A stretch of 64,000 nt of DNA from contig JAOAIJ010000026.1 in assembly GCA_026414765.1 (NCBI GenBank), forward strand, positions 1 to 64,000. Reading direction: 5' to 3'. A model generated the notes under the pieces. The model saw only the letters and a program-made list of their open reading frames with translations. It ran no database searches and was not told the origin of the DNA. Positions 42,722 to 51,258 of this stretch are shown here, one piece after another. Positions within the stretch are counted from its first letter, which is position 1; each line of letters starts with the position of its first letter. A program made the position numbers and the translations under genes. Source of the stretch: Clostridia bacterium. GTDB lineage: Bacteria > Bacillota > Clostridia > Acetivibrionales > DSM-27016.

Positions 42722-43309
42722 TTACCATCTTGGGTTGTCAATAATCGCCGGTTTACCGTCTTTTTCAACTATCAATTTTCTGTAACCTTTAGTTTCAATG
42801 GTTCCATAATCGTGACCGGCATCAGCTCTGAAAACAAAGAAAGTTATCAATGGTTCATTGCCTGTATTGATACTTCTGTGTGCATATCTTGCAGGTACGT
42901 AAACAGCTTTTCCGGGAGTCATTTCCTGAGCGTCCCATTCTCCTTCAGGGTTTTCCATAAGCATATAGCCCTTTCCGCTCAGACAGTAGTATACTTCTGC
43001 TGTATCGAGAATTGTATGGAAATGTCCCTTGGTCATAAAATACTCATTTCCTACTTTTCCCGGGTAGGTGATACTTGTTCCGAACAGCAGGTCACCGGGA
43101 GTCTCAGGTAAACCAAGCTCATAAAATTCATATATCATTTCGTCATTCTTTTTTATCATTTCCTCAAGTGCAGCTTCATCTGCAAACATTCCCTTCATGT
43201 TCGAGAGATGTCTGACAGTTGTTTTCCTTTCATTTGAAAGCCCGCTTTTTAAATCAAAATACATTGCAAAGGGATTGATTTTCATATTGGCGTTGTTATT
43301 ATTACTCAT
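42722..43309 (-). CDS. Cupin-type phosphoglucose isomerase-like protein (cPGI)
   Basis: 195 residues with the cPGI cupin: TSITYPGKVGNEYFMTKGHF, H-x-H-x-E metal set (KGHFHTILDTAEVYYCLSGK), YVPARYAHRSINTG with a third His. cPGI (EC 5.3.1.9) is best known from archaea and interconverts glucose-6-P and fructose-6-P. In this operon it may isomerise another aldose/ketose phosphate. GGAGG precedes ATG 43309. Confidence 0.82.
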   Translation of the reverse strand: MSNNNNANMKINPFAMYFDLKSGLSNERKTTVRHLSNMKGMFADEAALEEMIKKNDEMIYEFYELGLPETPGDLLFGTSITYPGKVGNEYFMTKGHFHTILDTAEVYYCLSGKGYMLMENPEGEWDAQEMTPGKAVYVPARYAHRSINTGNEPLITFFVFRADAGHDYGTIETKGYRKLIVEKDGKPAIIDNPRW

Positions 43310-43326
43310 ATCGCAATCCTCCAGAA

Positions 43327-44277
43327 TTATCCGTTTTTCCTCATCTCATTTGCTATTTTTTCACATTCATCAAATACCTTGCCTGTGATATCTATATGGA
43401 ATACTTCTGCTATAACCTGTGTCCAGCCATGGATAAAATATATCCAACCATCTTCTACATGCAGATTTTTTGCTTCCTTTTGCCTGAGGGCCTGATGCAT
43501 GAAATCCAATTCACCCCTATAGTTCAGCTCCCAAACAAGACTGTTTTGAGGGTAATCACAGTTATCGGTAAGCGGTGAGCCGGGTCTGTCTTTACCCAAG
43601 CCTGTAGCATTGATTACAAGGGAATATGGCTTTAACTTTTTGAGAATTTCATCACTGATATCAGCTTCAGGTGTCAGGTGATATTCCTGTGGCAGTTCGG
43701 GTTTTATTTCCCTTACTATTCTTTCTATTTCTTCAAGCCTTGGTTTGCTTCTGTTTCCGACTATCAGCTTTGATGGGATATTATCACCTTTATTTTTGTT
43801 CAAGAGGTATGCACTGATAGCTATGGCACTTCCGCCGGCTCCGAGAATGAATACCTCCCCGCCATGGTCTTTCCAGTAATTTTTCGGTACGAATGCTTCC
43901 AATGACAAACCGCTGGAAATAGGGTCTTTCGCATATCCTTCAAGCCTTCCCTCCTTCTTTGAGATGGAGGAAAGTTCCCCAAACATCTGAGCATACGGGT
44001 CAAGGTATTCAAACATGTCTTTTGCCGCATTGTAGAGGTCGATTTTATGTGTAGTAACAAGGGCTCCAAGGGACAGTTCATCATTTTTGATAAACTCAAC
44101 AACATCCCTGTAAACCTGAGGATCAGCATGAATTTCAATATCAATACCTTTTATTACTGCATCTTTCAGGCCAAGAGCATCTGCCCAGAGGGGGAACAGC
44201 TTCATAATAGATGATTTTCCTGTTGTAACTCCAATGAAGTACATGGTTGGTTGTGTTGCTTTTGGTGGTAAAATCAT
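43327..44277 (-). CDS. Shikimate dehydrogenase-like oxidoreductase
   Basis: 316 residues from ATG 44277 (AAGGAG upstream); the in-frame extension to 44346 lacks a ribosome binding site. N-terminal substrate domain TMYFIGVTTGKSSIMKLFPL with LGALVTTHKIDLYNAAKDMF (contains the catalytic-type Lys of the TxxxK motif), then a Rossmann domain EVFILGAGGSAIAISAYLL and VINATGLGKD. It is longer than AroE and diverges in the SxS substrate motif (STGKSS), so it is unlikely to be the aromatic-pathway enzyme. It probably oxidises a sugar- or cyclitol-type acid in this operon. Confidence 0.78.
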   Translation of the reverse strand: MILPPKATQPTMYFIGVTTGKSSIMKLFPLWADALGLKDAVIKGIDIEIHADPQVYRDVVEFIKNDELSLGALVTTHKIDLYNAAKDMFEYLDPYAQMFGELSSISKKEGRLEGYAKDPISSGLSLEAFVPKNYWKDHGGEVFILGAGGSAIAISAYLLNKNKGDNIPSKLIVGNRSKPRLEEIERIVREIKPELPQEYHLTPEADISDEILKKLKPYSLVINATGLGKDRPGSPLTDNCDYPQNSLVWELNYRGELDFMHQALRQKEAKNLHVEDGWIYFIHGWTQVIAEVFHIDITGKVFDECEKIANEMRKNG

Positions 44278-44365
44278 AGCAATACTCCTTTGCTTGTTAG
44301 TATGTTTATTTTTATTTTCTTCCAAAACAAAAAGTAAATTCATCAAACACGTCGCATGTAGAATA

Positions 44366-45340
44366 TTATCTGGTGCGCATAGTAAATGCTTTTGCAGGGT
44401 TGAGAACTGTGAACTTGTTGATTATGCTGTCTGTGAGACCATAGCTTTTCAGCAGGGGTATGAAATGAGTCATAATATAGTCCAGACCAAGGGTTCCTCC
44501 ATAACTTTTCATACGCTCTCTTGTTGTATCCAAGCCTATAAGTATCCTGTCTTCAAAACCGTATTCTACCATCTTTACTATGAATTCTGCTTCTTCTTCA
44601 TCCGTATGATACTTAAACCTTCCTATAGTATCAAATTCCAGATATACACCTGTATCAGCCACTTCACGTATATATCCCGGATCGTTAAGAGTTCTGTCAA
44701 GGTGGCATACTATAATTGAATCTGCAGGTATTCTATGATCGGTGAAAAGCCGGATTTGTCCTAGAGCCCCTTTCCCCATTTCTGTATGGCTCAAAACAGG
44801 TAAGCCTGTTTGTACGGAAGCCTCTGCTGCGGCTAGAAACAGTTTTTTATATTTATCATCGACGCCGTTTATATCTGAAGCTGTTTTTATTACACCGGGT
44901 TTTGCATCTATATGCTGAGCGGGACTACTGGTGTCTGAGTTGATATACATACCATATCTGAATTCGTTTATAAAAACCTGAGCTAATTGAACTTCATCCA
45001 TTATGTTTATCCAATGGTTTTCAGGGTAGAATATGAGCTTGTGGAAACCTGTAGAAGCTACAATGTTTACTCCGGTGTTTTCAGATACGTTTACAAGAAG
45101 TTCTGCTATCCTGCCGCAGCCTACCGGTTGTGCGTCAACAATGGTATTGCCGCCGGTTTCTTTGAATAATACTACTTCATCCAGTGTTTTTGAATAATCA
45201 TCAAGTCTCAAAGCTGCATGAATTTTTGCTGAATGCCCATCTGCAAGGAAAAGGTGTTCATGGCTGTGGCAAAAGCCCAGCTCACTTCCGGACACATACC
45301 CTTTTACCGTCATAATTGATTTATTATCTGGATTATTCAT
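44366..45340 (-). CDS. Phosphotriesterase-family metal hydrolase (possible lactonase)
   Basis: 324 residues: metal-binding HSHEHLF near residue 25, then GGNTIVDAQPVGCGR, the second-shell HTEMG, IIVCHLDRTLND (His) and the C-terminal ILIGLDTTRERMKSYGG with the metal Asp. PTE-family members act as lactonases on sugar or homoserine lactones, including aldonolactone phosphates. With the oxidoreductases beside it, hydrolysis of a sugar lactone is the most economical reading. Usual length; RBS AAGAGG. Confidence 0.8.
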   Translation of the reverse strand: MNNPDNKSIMTVKGYVSGSELGFCHSHEHLFLADGHSAKIHAALRLDDYSKTLDEVVLFKETGGNTIVDAQPVGCGRIAELLVNVSENTGVNIVASTGFHKLIFYPENHWINIMDEVQLAQVFINEFRYGMYINSDTSSPAQHIDAKPGVIKTASDINGVDDKYKKLFLAAAEASVQTGLPVLSHTEMGKGALGQIRLFTDHRIPADSIIVCHLDRTLNDPGYIREVADTGVYLEFDTIGRFKYHTDEEEAEFIVKMVEYGFEDRILIGLDTTRERMKSYGGTLGLDYIMTHFIPLLKSYGLTDSIINKFTVLNPAKAFTMRTR

Positions 45341-45351
45341 ATTTTTACCTC

Positions 45352-46290
45352 TTACTCCAACATGTCAAGAAGGTTTTGTGTAGAAACCATTACCATCTTC
45401 TCTACAGCCTCACGGGTAAAAGCACCAATGTGAGGTGTGAGAATAAAATTATCAAGTGCGAGAAGCTTTTCGTCTTTGGAAGGAGGTTCATTTGAAAACA
45501 CATCCTGTGCAGCTCCTGCGATTCTGCCGTTTACCAAAGCTTCATACAAGGCAGCTTCATCCACTAATTCTCCACGGGATGTATTAATTACGAAGGTTGA
45601 TGGCTTCATAATTTCAAGAGATTGTTTATTTATTAAGCCTTTCGTTTCAGGTGTGGCAGGCAGATGAAGAGAAATTACGTCTGAATTTCTAAATATATCA
45701 TTAATATCAGAACAGCGGCTTATGCCGTATTTTTCTAAAAATGCAGTATCATTAAAATACGGATCATAGATTGTTACGTCCATTTCCAGTCCACGTGCTC
45801 TTTTAGCTACTTCTTTGCCTATCTGGCCCCCACCTATCAGGCCTAGTTTTTTTTTCGTCAGTTCATAGCCTATAACCCTTCCCCATCCGCCAGCCTTTAC
45901 ACCCGCAGAGGTAGGAGGAATATTTCTCATGGCAGCAAACATTAGGGCTATTGCCAATTCGGCAACAGAAACATTGTTGGTACCTATAGCGTTTTTAACT
46001 TTTATGCCTAATTCTTTTGCACTGTTCAAATCAATATTGTCCATGCCTACACCATACTTCGATATGGCTTTGAGGTCCTTGCAAGCACTAAGTACCTGGG
46101 AGGGAAGAGGGTCCACACCGACTATTATCCCTACTACATTCTGACTGGCCAGGTTTATGATATCCTGCTCTGTCATAGTACGTCCTAAAGTGTTTTCAAT
46201 AATTTCATAACCTTTTTCTTTTATCAGAGGGTATGCTTTCTCCTTATAAGTAGTAAAAGATTTTGGTGTTATTAGAATTTTTTTTGACAT
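45352..46290 (-). CDS. D-2-hydroxyacid dehydrogenase (phosphoglycerate dehydrogenase-like)
   Basis: 312 residues from ATG 46290 (AAGGACGG upstream); the ORF extension to 46359 has no ribosome binding site. Rossmann motif LGLIGGGQIGKEVAKRA; catalytic Arg in NTSRGELVDE, Glu in DVFSNEPPS and His in LTPHIGAFT. It oxidises a D-2-hydroxyacid or reduces a 2-keto acid with NAD. First gene of the minus operon and preceded by a GntR-type operator. A sugar-acid substrate is inferred from context; serine biosynthesis is less likely. Confidence 0.87.
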   Translation of the reverse strand: MSKKILITPKSFTTYKEKAYPLIKEKGYEIIENTLGRTMTEQDIINLASQNVVGIIVGVDPLPSQVLSACKDLKAISKYGVGMDNIDLNSAKELGIKVKNAIGTNNVSVAELAIALMFAAMRNIPPTSAGVKAGGWGRVIGYELTKKKLGLIGGGQIGKEVAKRARGLEMDVTIYDPYFNDTAFLEKYGISRCSDINDIFRNSDVISLHLPATPETKGLINKQSLEIMKPSTFVINTSRGELVDEAALYEALVNGRIAGAAQDVFSNEPPSKDEKLLALDNFILTPHIGAFTREAVEKMVMVSTQNLLDMLE

Positions 46291-46478
46291 GATTACACCG
46301 TCCTTGTCAGTTTGTTTTAATCTTAAAGAGTATTTACAGAAGCAACCACAGTTGACCAAAACATGTTGTGTCAGTAACTTAATGCGTTATGTCGGTTTGA
46401 TAAAGCTAATAGCACAATACGTTAAAGCAAGTTTTTTTATTGTATCAGAATATGTAACTAATATGTACCAATGTAAAT

Positions 46479-46492
46479 ATGTCATTACATAT
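46479..46492. promoter_or_regulatory. Probable GntR operator 1
   Basis: TATGTCATTACATA, within AATGTAAATATGTCATTACA. A near-identical 26-bp element recurs before the GntR gene itself. It lies about 190 bases upstream of the dehydrogenase-to-aldolase operon. Confidence 0.65.
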
Positions 46493-46558
46493 AGCTGCCA
46501 AAAAAAATTTCTCTTACTTATTATTTATTATTAGCTTCTGGAAAATACATCTAGTATC

Positions 46559-47320
46559 CTATCTGGGGTTTCTTTCCAGGACAAAAGTAAACTTATTTCT
46601 ATCTCCCCTGTATTTGGCAAGTGAGTATTCAATAGGTGTAGAATCTGCAAGGTGGGCGATACTTTCAAAGAACTGTATAGGAGCACCTTTTTCTATTGCC
46701 AGCAGATCAGAGTCATATTCACCTGCCAGCTTAGATTCGAGATGCCTGGTAACACTTGATATTACAAGACTATATTCATTTTCCAGTATCTCATATAATG
46801 AATTGTTTTCCAGATCCTTGGACATTATATCGGGACACTTTTCATAAGGCAAGTAGGTGACGACAAAAACGATAGGATCTTCATTTGCAAAACGAAGTCT
46901 TGAAAGCTTTATTATTTTACTTCCCAGTGGTGTTTTTAATGCATGGCTGATATGTTCGTCACTTTGTACTATTTCTGTGCTTAATACCTTTGTTGAGGGC
47001 TTAAAGCCCTTTTTGCGCATTTCATTATTAAAGCTGTCCAATACAAGGAGGAAATCTTGATTTATTTTTGGCTTTGATATAAAGGTACCTTTACCCTTTA
47101 TCCTAAATAAATAGCCTTCTACGACAAGCTCATTTATTGCTTGGCGTACTGTGGGCCTGCTGACATCAAAATGATGACTCAGTTCAACTTCAGTGGGAAT
47201 GGGACATTCTGTATCTGTGTGATGTTCATTTATATATTCAAGGAGTATTTCTTTTAGCTGATAATAAAGTGGAATAGGTATGTTTTTGTTTAATGGCTTG
47301 CTTAGAAAATGCAGCATCAT
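46559..47320 (-). CDS. GntR-family regulator with UTRA domain (HutC subfamily)
   Basis: 253 residues. Winged helix NIPIPLYYQLKEILLEYINE, PIPTEVELSHHFDVSRPTVR and QAINELVVEGYLFRIKGKGT; UTRA ligand domain from about residue 90 (LSRLRFANEDPIVFVVTYLP, ENEYSLVISSVTRHLESKLA). UTRA domains bind sugar phosphates or similar metabolites. Matching elements on both sides of the gene suggest that it controls itself and the minus operon. AAGGAG precedes ATG 47320. Confidence 0.9.
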   Translation of the reverse strand: MMLHFLSKPLNKNIPIPLYYQLKEILLEYINEHHTDTECPIPTEVELSHHFDVSRPTVRQAINELVVEGYLFRIKGKGTFISKPKINQDFLLVLDSFNNEMRKKGFKPSTKVLSTEIVQSDEHISHALKTPLGSKIIKLSRLRFANEDPIVFVVTYLPYEKCPDIMSKDLENNSLYEILENEYSLVISSVTRHLESKLAGEYDSDLLAIEKGAPIQFFESIAHLADSTPIEYSLAKYRGDRNKFTFVLERNPR

Positions 47321-47353
47321 TAATACTCCTTACATATGTTGTGTGAATGTAAA

Positions 47354-47367
47354 TATGTAATGACATA
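47354..47367. promoter_or_regulatory. Probable GntR operator 2
   Basis: TATGTAATGACATA, within AATGTAAATATGTAATGACA. It lies 34 bases upstream of the GntR start and on the shared upstream region of the divergent histidine kinase. Confidence 0.65.
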
Positions 47368-47659
47368 TCGTATATCTAGATTATAAATCAGTAAACGCAT
47401 ATTTGTCTATAGTAATATCATGTAGAAAAAACTATGTACAATGATTAATTTCCAGAAAAATGACTCTAAAGACACCGGAAAAAAGTATATCGGAAAATTT
47501 ACTCCTATTTCGGTATAAATGCTAAAATGAAACAAAAGAAAAAAATAATTTTCATAAAGAGTATAATGCAAAAAAAAGATTTTACAAATCACCATAAAAC
47601 ATTTACTATATATAGTATAGGTTCCAAATCCAATATCACAAACAGATAAGGGTGGGATA
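47368..47659. other. Divergent spacer between GntR and kinase genes
   Basis: AT-rich with no gene. Aside from the operator at its left edge, it holds only the leader and ribosome binding site (AAGGGTGGG) of the kinase gene. Confidence 0.5.
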
Positions 47660-49474
47660 ATGCCAAAGTTGCGGATAGTGCACCGCCTTGCAAATATGTC
47701 CATACGGTCAAGATTACTGCTTTACTTTGTCATGTTTTTTATAATACCTATAATTATGATAGGTGTTATTTCATATTCTGTTTCGCTGAGTATTATTAAA
47801 GAAAGGGCAGTAGATTTCAGCAGCCAGACGGTGAAGCGTGTAACTGACGAAACAGAAAAGATATTGCTGGAAGCACATAAGATTGCGGTTATGATAGCAA
47901 ATGACCCCACAATACAGGAACCTCTCAGGATACCACAGCATGAGGATATCTCGGACAGATTTTCAACCGATCTGAAAACAGATTCAAGGCTTAGTTTTAT
48001 CGAGAGTTACAGTGCCGGCTTCTATGGGTTTTATGTCATTGGGCAAAATGGGGGTAAATACAAATCGAATTATTGTTCTATCAAAGATGAAGATCTTAGA
48101 AAACAGGACTGGTTCAGGAAAATAATAAATTCCTCAGGACCTGTCTGGTTTGGTATCCATACAGATTCTTACGCGGTTGAAACTGCCGGACAATCCTTTA
48201 TTTCTGTGGGACTCCGTATTGTCGACAAAGCATCGGGACAGATTTCCGGAGTTGTTCTCATTGATATAGCAGTAGAAAGATTTACGGAAGTAACAAAGGA
48301 TTCCAAGCTGGGAAAAACCGGATATATGTTTGTTGTAGATGAAAAGAAAAATGAAGTTCAAGGGCGGAATGACAAGCTTGTAAGCCAGACTCTGAACGAA
48401 ATGGAAAAAAAATATCTGAAGAGTGACAGAGGAGCGACCGGTTATTTTGTCGAAAGCTTTGGAGAAAAATCCATAGTAATCTATAATACATCATTGCTTA
48501 CAGGCTGGAAGACCATAGGCATAGTTCCTATGAATGAGCTTACAAAAGACAGCAGGGAATTGGGTTATATTATTGCTGTATTGACTTTGATGATATGTGT
48601 ATTTGCTATCCTTTCAGCCTGGTATAATGCTGCAACTGTTGCAAATCCGATACGAAAGCTTATGCTGCTTATGAAAAAAGTTGAAGACGGTGATTTGTCT
48701 GTATCAATGAATGTAAAATACGATGATGAAATAGGAAGGCTTGGCAGAAGCTTTAACGTTATGATACAGAAGATAGGTACGCTTATGGAACGTGTCTATA
48801 AAGAACAGAAAGAACTTAGGAAGGCAGAATTAAAAGCATTACAGGCTCAGATAAATCCTCACTTTTTGTATAATACATTGGATTCCATAATATGGATGGT
48901 CAGAGCGAACCGTAATGAAGAAGTAATCAAAATGGTCACATCGCTGACAAAGCTTTTCAGGATAGGCATCAGCAGAGGAAAGGATATAATTACTATAAAG
49001 GAAGAAATTGAGCATATAAACAGTTATCTTACCATTCAAAACATAAGATACAAAAGCAAGTTTGACTATGAGGTGAAAATAGATGAGAGTTTGTACAGGT
49101 ATAAAACGCTAAAGCTTATTTTACAGCCTCTTGTGGAAAATGCAATCTATCACGGGATAAAAGAAAAGAGGGGACAGGGCTTTATAAGCATTACTTCGAG
49201 AGAAGAGGAAAAATCTATAGTTCTTAAGGTTGAGGATGACGGAATAGGTATGACTGAAGAAAAAATCGGGAAGCTAAAAAATACACTCAGCAATTCCGGT
49301 GGAGAAACTATGGATAGCTATGGGGTCAGAAATGTTGATGAAAGAATCAAGATATTCTTTGGTTCTGAGTATGGGCTGGTTTTTGAAAGCAAGCCCGGGG
49401 TAGGTACCAGGGTAGAAGTAACTATACCTAAGTTATCGGAGGTGGAGGACGTTGTTAAGGGTACTATTGGTTGA
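47660..49474 (+). CDS. Sensor histidine kinase, YesM type
   Basis: 604 residues: transmembrane helix 1 (LLLYFVMFFIIPIIMIGVIS), an extracellular dCache-like sensor (about 45-290), helix 2 (YIIAVLTLMICVFAILSAWY), HAMP (NPIRKLMLLMKKVEDGDL), the His_kinase box QAQINPHFLYNTLDSIIWM and an HATPase domain (LVENAIYHGIKEKRGQG, DDGIGM). It senses an extracellular signal, usually a sugar or oligosaccharide, and phosphorylates the YesN-type regulator whose gene overlaps its 3' end by 23 bases. Confidence 0.93.
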   Translation: MPKLRIVHRLANMSIRSRLLLYFVMFFIIPIIMIGVISYSVSLSIIKERAVDFSSQTVKRVTDETEKILLEAHKIAVMIANDPTIQEPLRIPQHEDISDRFSTDLKTDSRLSFIESYSAGFYGFYVIGQNGGKYKSNYCSIKDEDLRKQDWFRKIINSSGPVWFGIHTDSYAVETAGQSFISVGLRIVDKASGQISGVVLIDIAVERFTEVTKDSKLGKTGYMFVVDEKKNEVQGRNDKLVSQTLNEMEKKYLKSDRGATGYFVESFGEKSIVIYNTSLLTGWKTIGIVPMNELTKDSRELGYIIAVLTLMICVFAILSAWYNAATVANPIRKLMLLMKKVEDGDLSVSMNVKYDDEIGRLGRSFNVMIQKIGTLMERVYKEQKELRKAELKALQAQINPHFLYNTLDSIIWMVRANRNEEVIKMVTSLTKLFRIGISRGKDIITIKEEIEHINSYLTIQNIRYKSKFDYEVKIDESLYRYKTLKLILQPLVENAIYHGIKEKRGQGFISITSREEEKSIVLKVEDDGIGMTEEKIGKLKNTLSNSGGETMDSYGVRNVDERIKIFFGSEYGLVFESKPGVGTRVEVTIPKLSEVEDVVKGTIG

Positions 49475-51074
49475 TGATGAAGAGATAATAAGAGATGGGA
49501 TAAAGAACGGTATTGATTGGGAAAGCCATGGTATTGAAGTTGCAGGGACAGCTGAGGACGGTGAACAGGCTGTTGAAGCAGTACATCTGCTAAAACCTGA
49601 TATCATAATCACTGATATTAAGATGCCCTTCATCGATGGTTTGGAATTTATTGAAAAGATAAAACCGGACTTTCCTGATGTATTTATTATAATTATAAGC
49701 GGACATGACGAATTTATCTATGCTAAAAGAGCTCTGCAGCTTGGGGCCTATGACTATATCTTAAAGCCTATTGAGCTTGATTATCTTAATGAAATTCTAA
49801 TAAAAATCAAAACCGAGTTTGCAAAAAAGGAACAGGACGAAAAGGAAATCTGTGTACTGAGAGAACAGGTAGAAGAGAATGCTGGTCTGGTAAGAGAGAA
49901 TTTCCTCAAGGAAATAGTCAATAAAAGGATGGAAACAGACTATATTAAGCAGAAATTTGAAGATCTTAATATTGACTTTGCCGGACAATGTTTCGGGGTT
50001 ATTTCTGTTCAGATAGATGATTATTACAATATTACCCAAAACCTTGGAGAAAACGAGGCGTTTGAGCTGGAGGCCGAGTTCTGCAACACCGTTAGGGATG
50101 CACTGGCAAATGAACGAAGTTTTCTGTCATTTTCCAACCGAAGGGGAGAATGTGTAATAATCGCGGCTGAAAGGCATACTGAAATTCTGAAAAGAAAAAC
50201 TGTCGACATTTACAACCGTATACGCGAGGAAATACGATCAAGAAATAAAACTTACACTTGTACGGCCGGTACCGGCAGTAGCTATAATTCTATGGAAATG
50301 CTGCCTGTTTCATATAAAGAAGCTATTGATACAATCAATTATAAGTTTATTATTGGAAAAGACAGAATTATCTTCTTTGATAATGTACGATCATATGAAA
50401 AGAACGAGTATTACTCAATAGACTATAATGATATGGAATTGATTTCACTGATCAGAACGGGTGACAAAAAGCTTATAGAGGACAAACTTCATGCACTGAT
50501 GGACGATATCAAGGCAAAAGGAAGTAACTCCTATTTATACATGCAGATAGTTATCAGCAGTATATATATGCAGGCCATCAAAGTATTAAAGGATATAGGT
50601 GGTTCTGTTGAAGAAGTGTTTACAAACCCGATAGAGGCCTATAACAGGATAATGGCGCATCAAACAGTTGAAAGTCTTATGAGTGAGTTGACTACTGTGT
50701 TGTTTAGTATAGCCGACTATGTATCTGCCAGAAAAAGCGGGAGATTCAATCTGGTGATAGAGAGGGCGAAGGAGTATATAAAGAAAAACTACAGCAGGGA
50801 TAACTTCTCTCTTGATGATGTTGCTAACTTTGTTAATATGAGTACCTGCTATTTCAGTGTTATATTCAAACAGGAGGTAGGCGAGACCTTCATTGACTAC
50901 CTTACAGGCTTAAGAATAGAAAAGGCTAAAGAGCTGCTACTGCTGCCGGGTTACAAAACCTATGAAATATCCTATATGATAGGTTATAATAACCCCACTT
51001 ACTTCAGCACGACATTTAAAAAAATTACCGGATGCTCTCCGTCGGACTATCGTGACAGATTTAGCAACGTATAA
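49452..51074 (+). CDS. Response regulator with AraC-type DNA-binding domain, YesN type
   Basis: 540 residues from TTG 49452, with GGAGGTGGAGG upstream. Receiver domain (LRVLLVDDEEIIRDGIKNGI, phosphoacceptor Asp in PDIIITDIKMPFIDG, Lys in YILKPIE), a long middle region, and a C-terminal AraC helix-turn-helix (FSLDDVANFVNMSTCYFSVI, YEISYMIGYNNPTYFSTTFK). It very likely activates the ABC importer operon directly downstream, the common arrangement for this pair. Confidence 0.93.
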   Translation: MLRVLLVDDEEIIRDGIKNGIDWESHGIEVAGTAEDGEQAVEAVHLLKPDIIITDIKMPFIDGLEFIEKIKPDFPDVFIIIISGHDEFIYAKRALQLGAYDYILKPIELDYLNEILIKIKTEFAKKEQDEKEICVLREQVEENAGLVRENFLKEIVNKRMETDYIKQKFEDLNIDFAGQCFGVISVQIDDYYNITQNLGENEAFELEAEFCNTVRDALANERSFLSFSNRRGECVIIAAERHTEILKRKTVDIYNRIREEIRSRNKTYTCTAGTGSSYNSMEMLPVSYKEAIDTINYKFIIGKDRIIFFDNVRSYEKNEYYSIDYNDMELISLIRTGDKKLIEDKLHALMDDIKAKGSNSYLYMQIVISSIYMQAIKVLKDIGGSVEEVFTNPIEAYNRIMAHQTVESLMSELTTVLFSIADYVSARKSGRFNLVIERAKEYIKKNYSRDNFSLDDVANFVNMSTCYFSVIFKQEVGETFIDYLTGLRIEKAKELLLLPGYKTYEISYMIGYNNPTYFSTTFKKITGCSPSDYRDRFSNV

Positions 51075-51080
51075 TAATAA

Positions 51081-51133
51081 AAGGGTTTGCTTATATAACA
51101 CAATTTGGATTGAGTATATAAGCAAATCCTTTA
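51081..51133 (+). terminator. Terminator between regulator and ABC operon
   Basis: AAAGGGTTTGCTTATATA pairs with TATATAAGCAAATCCTTT (one G-U). Confidence 0.8.
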
Positions 51134-51224
51134 AATTTGTTTTAGTATTTAAAATAATTTAAATGTTTTAGAAAAAAACTTTATTAACTATTTCGACCTT
51201 AAAAGATACTATAGAAGTGAAGTT

Positions 51225-51238
51225 AAACAAACTAACAA
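51225..51238 (+). promoter_or_regulatory. Recurrent motif AAACAAACTAACAA
   Basis: Identical to 32721-32734. One-mismatch copies are in front of the minus-strand genes at 46304-46317 and 44294-44307. It ends 20 bases before the binding-protein start. Role unknown. Confidence 0.45.
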
Positions 51239-51258
51239 ATCTTAAGGAGGTCTTTTTA

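Noticed and set aside
44234-44719. 161-residue plus-strand frame
   Set aside because: Antisense to the PTE-like gene; no ribosome binding site or family pattern.
46454-46492. Repeated TATGTA/ACATAT units considered as a CRISPR-like or IS repeat
   Set aside because: There are only two copies, on either side of a GntR gene, and they fit operators better.
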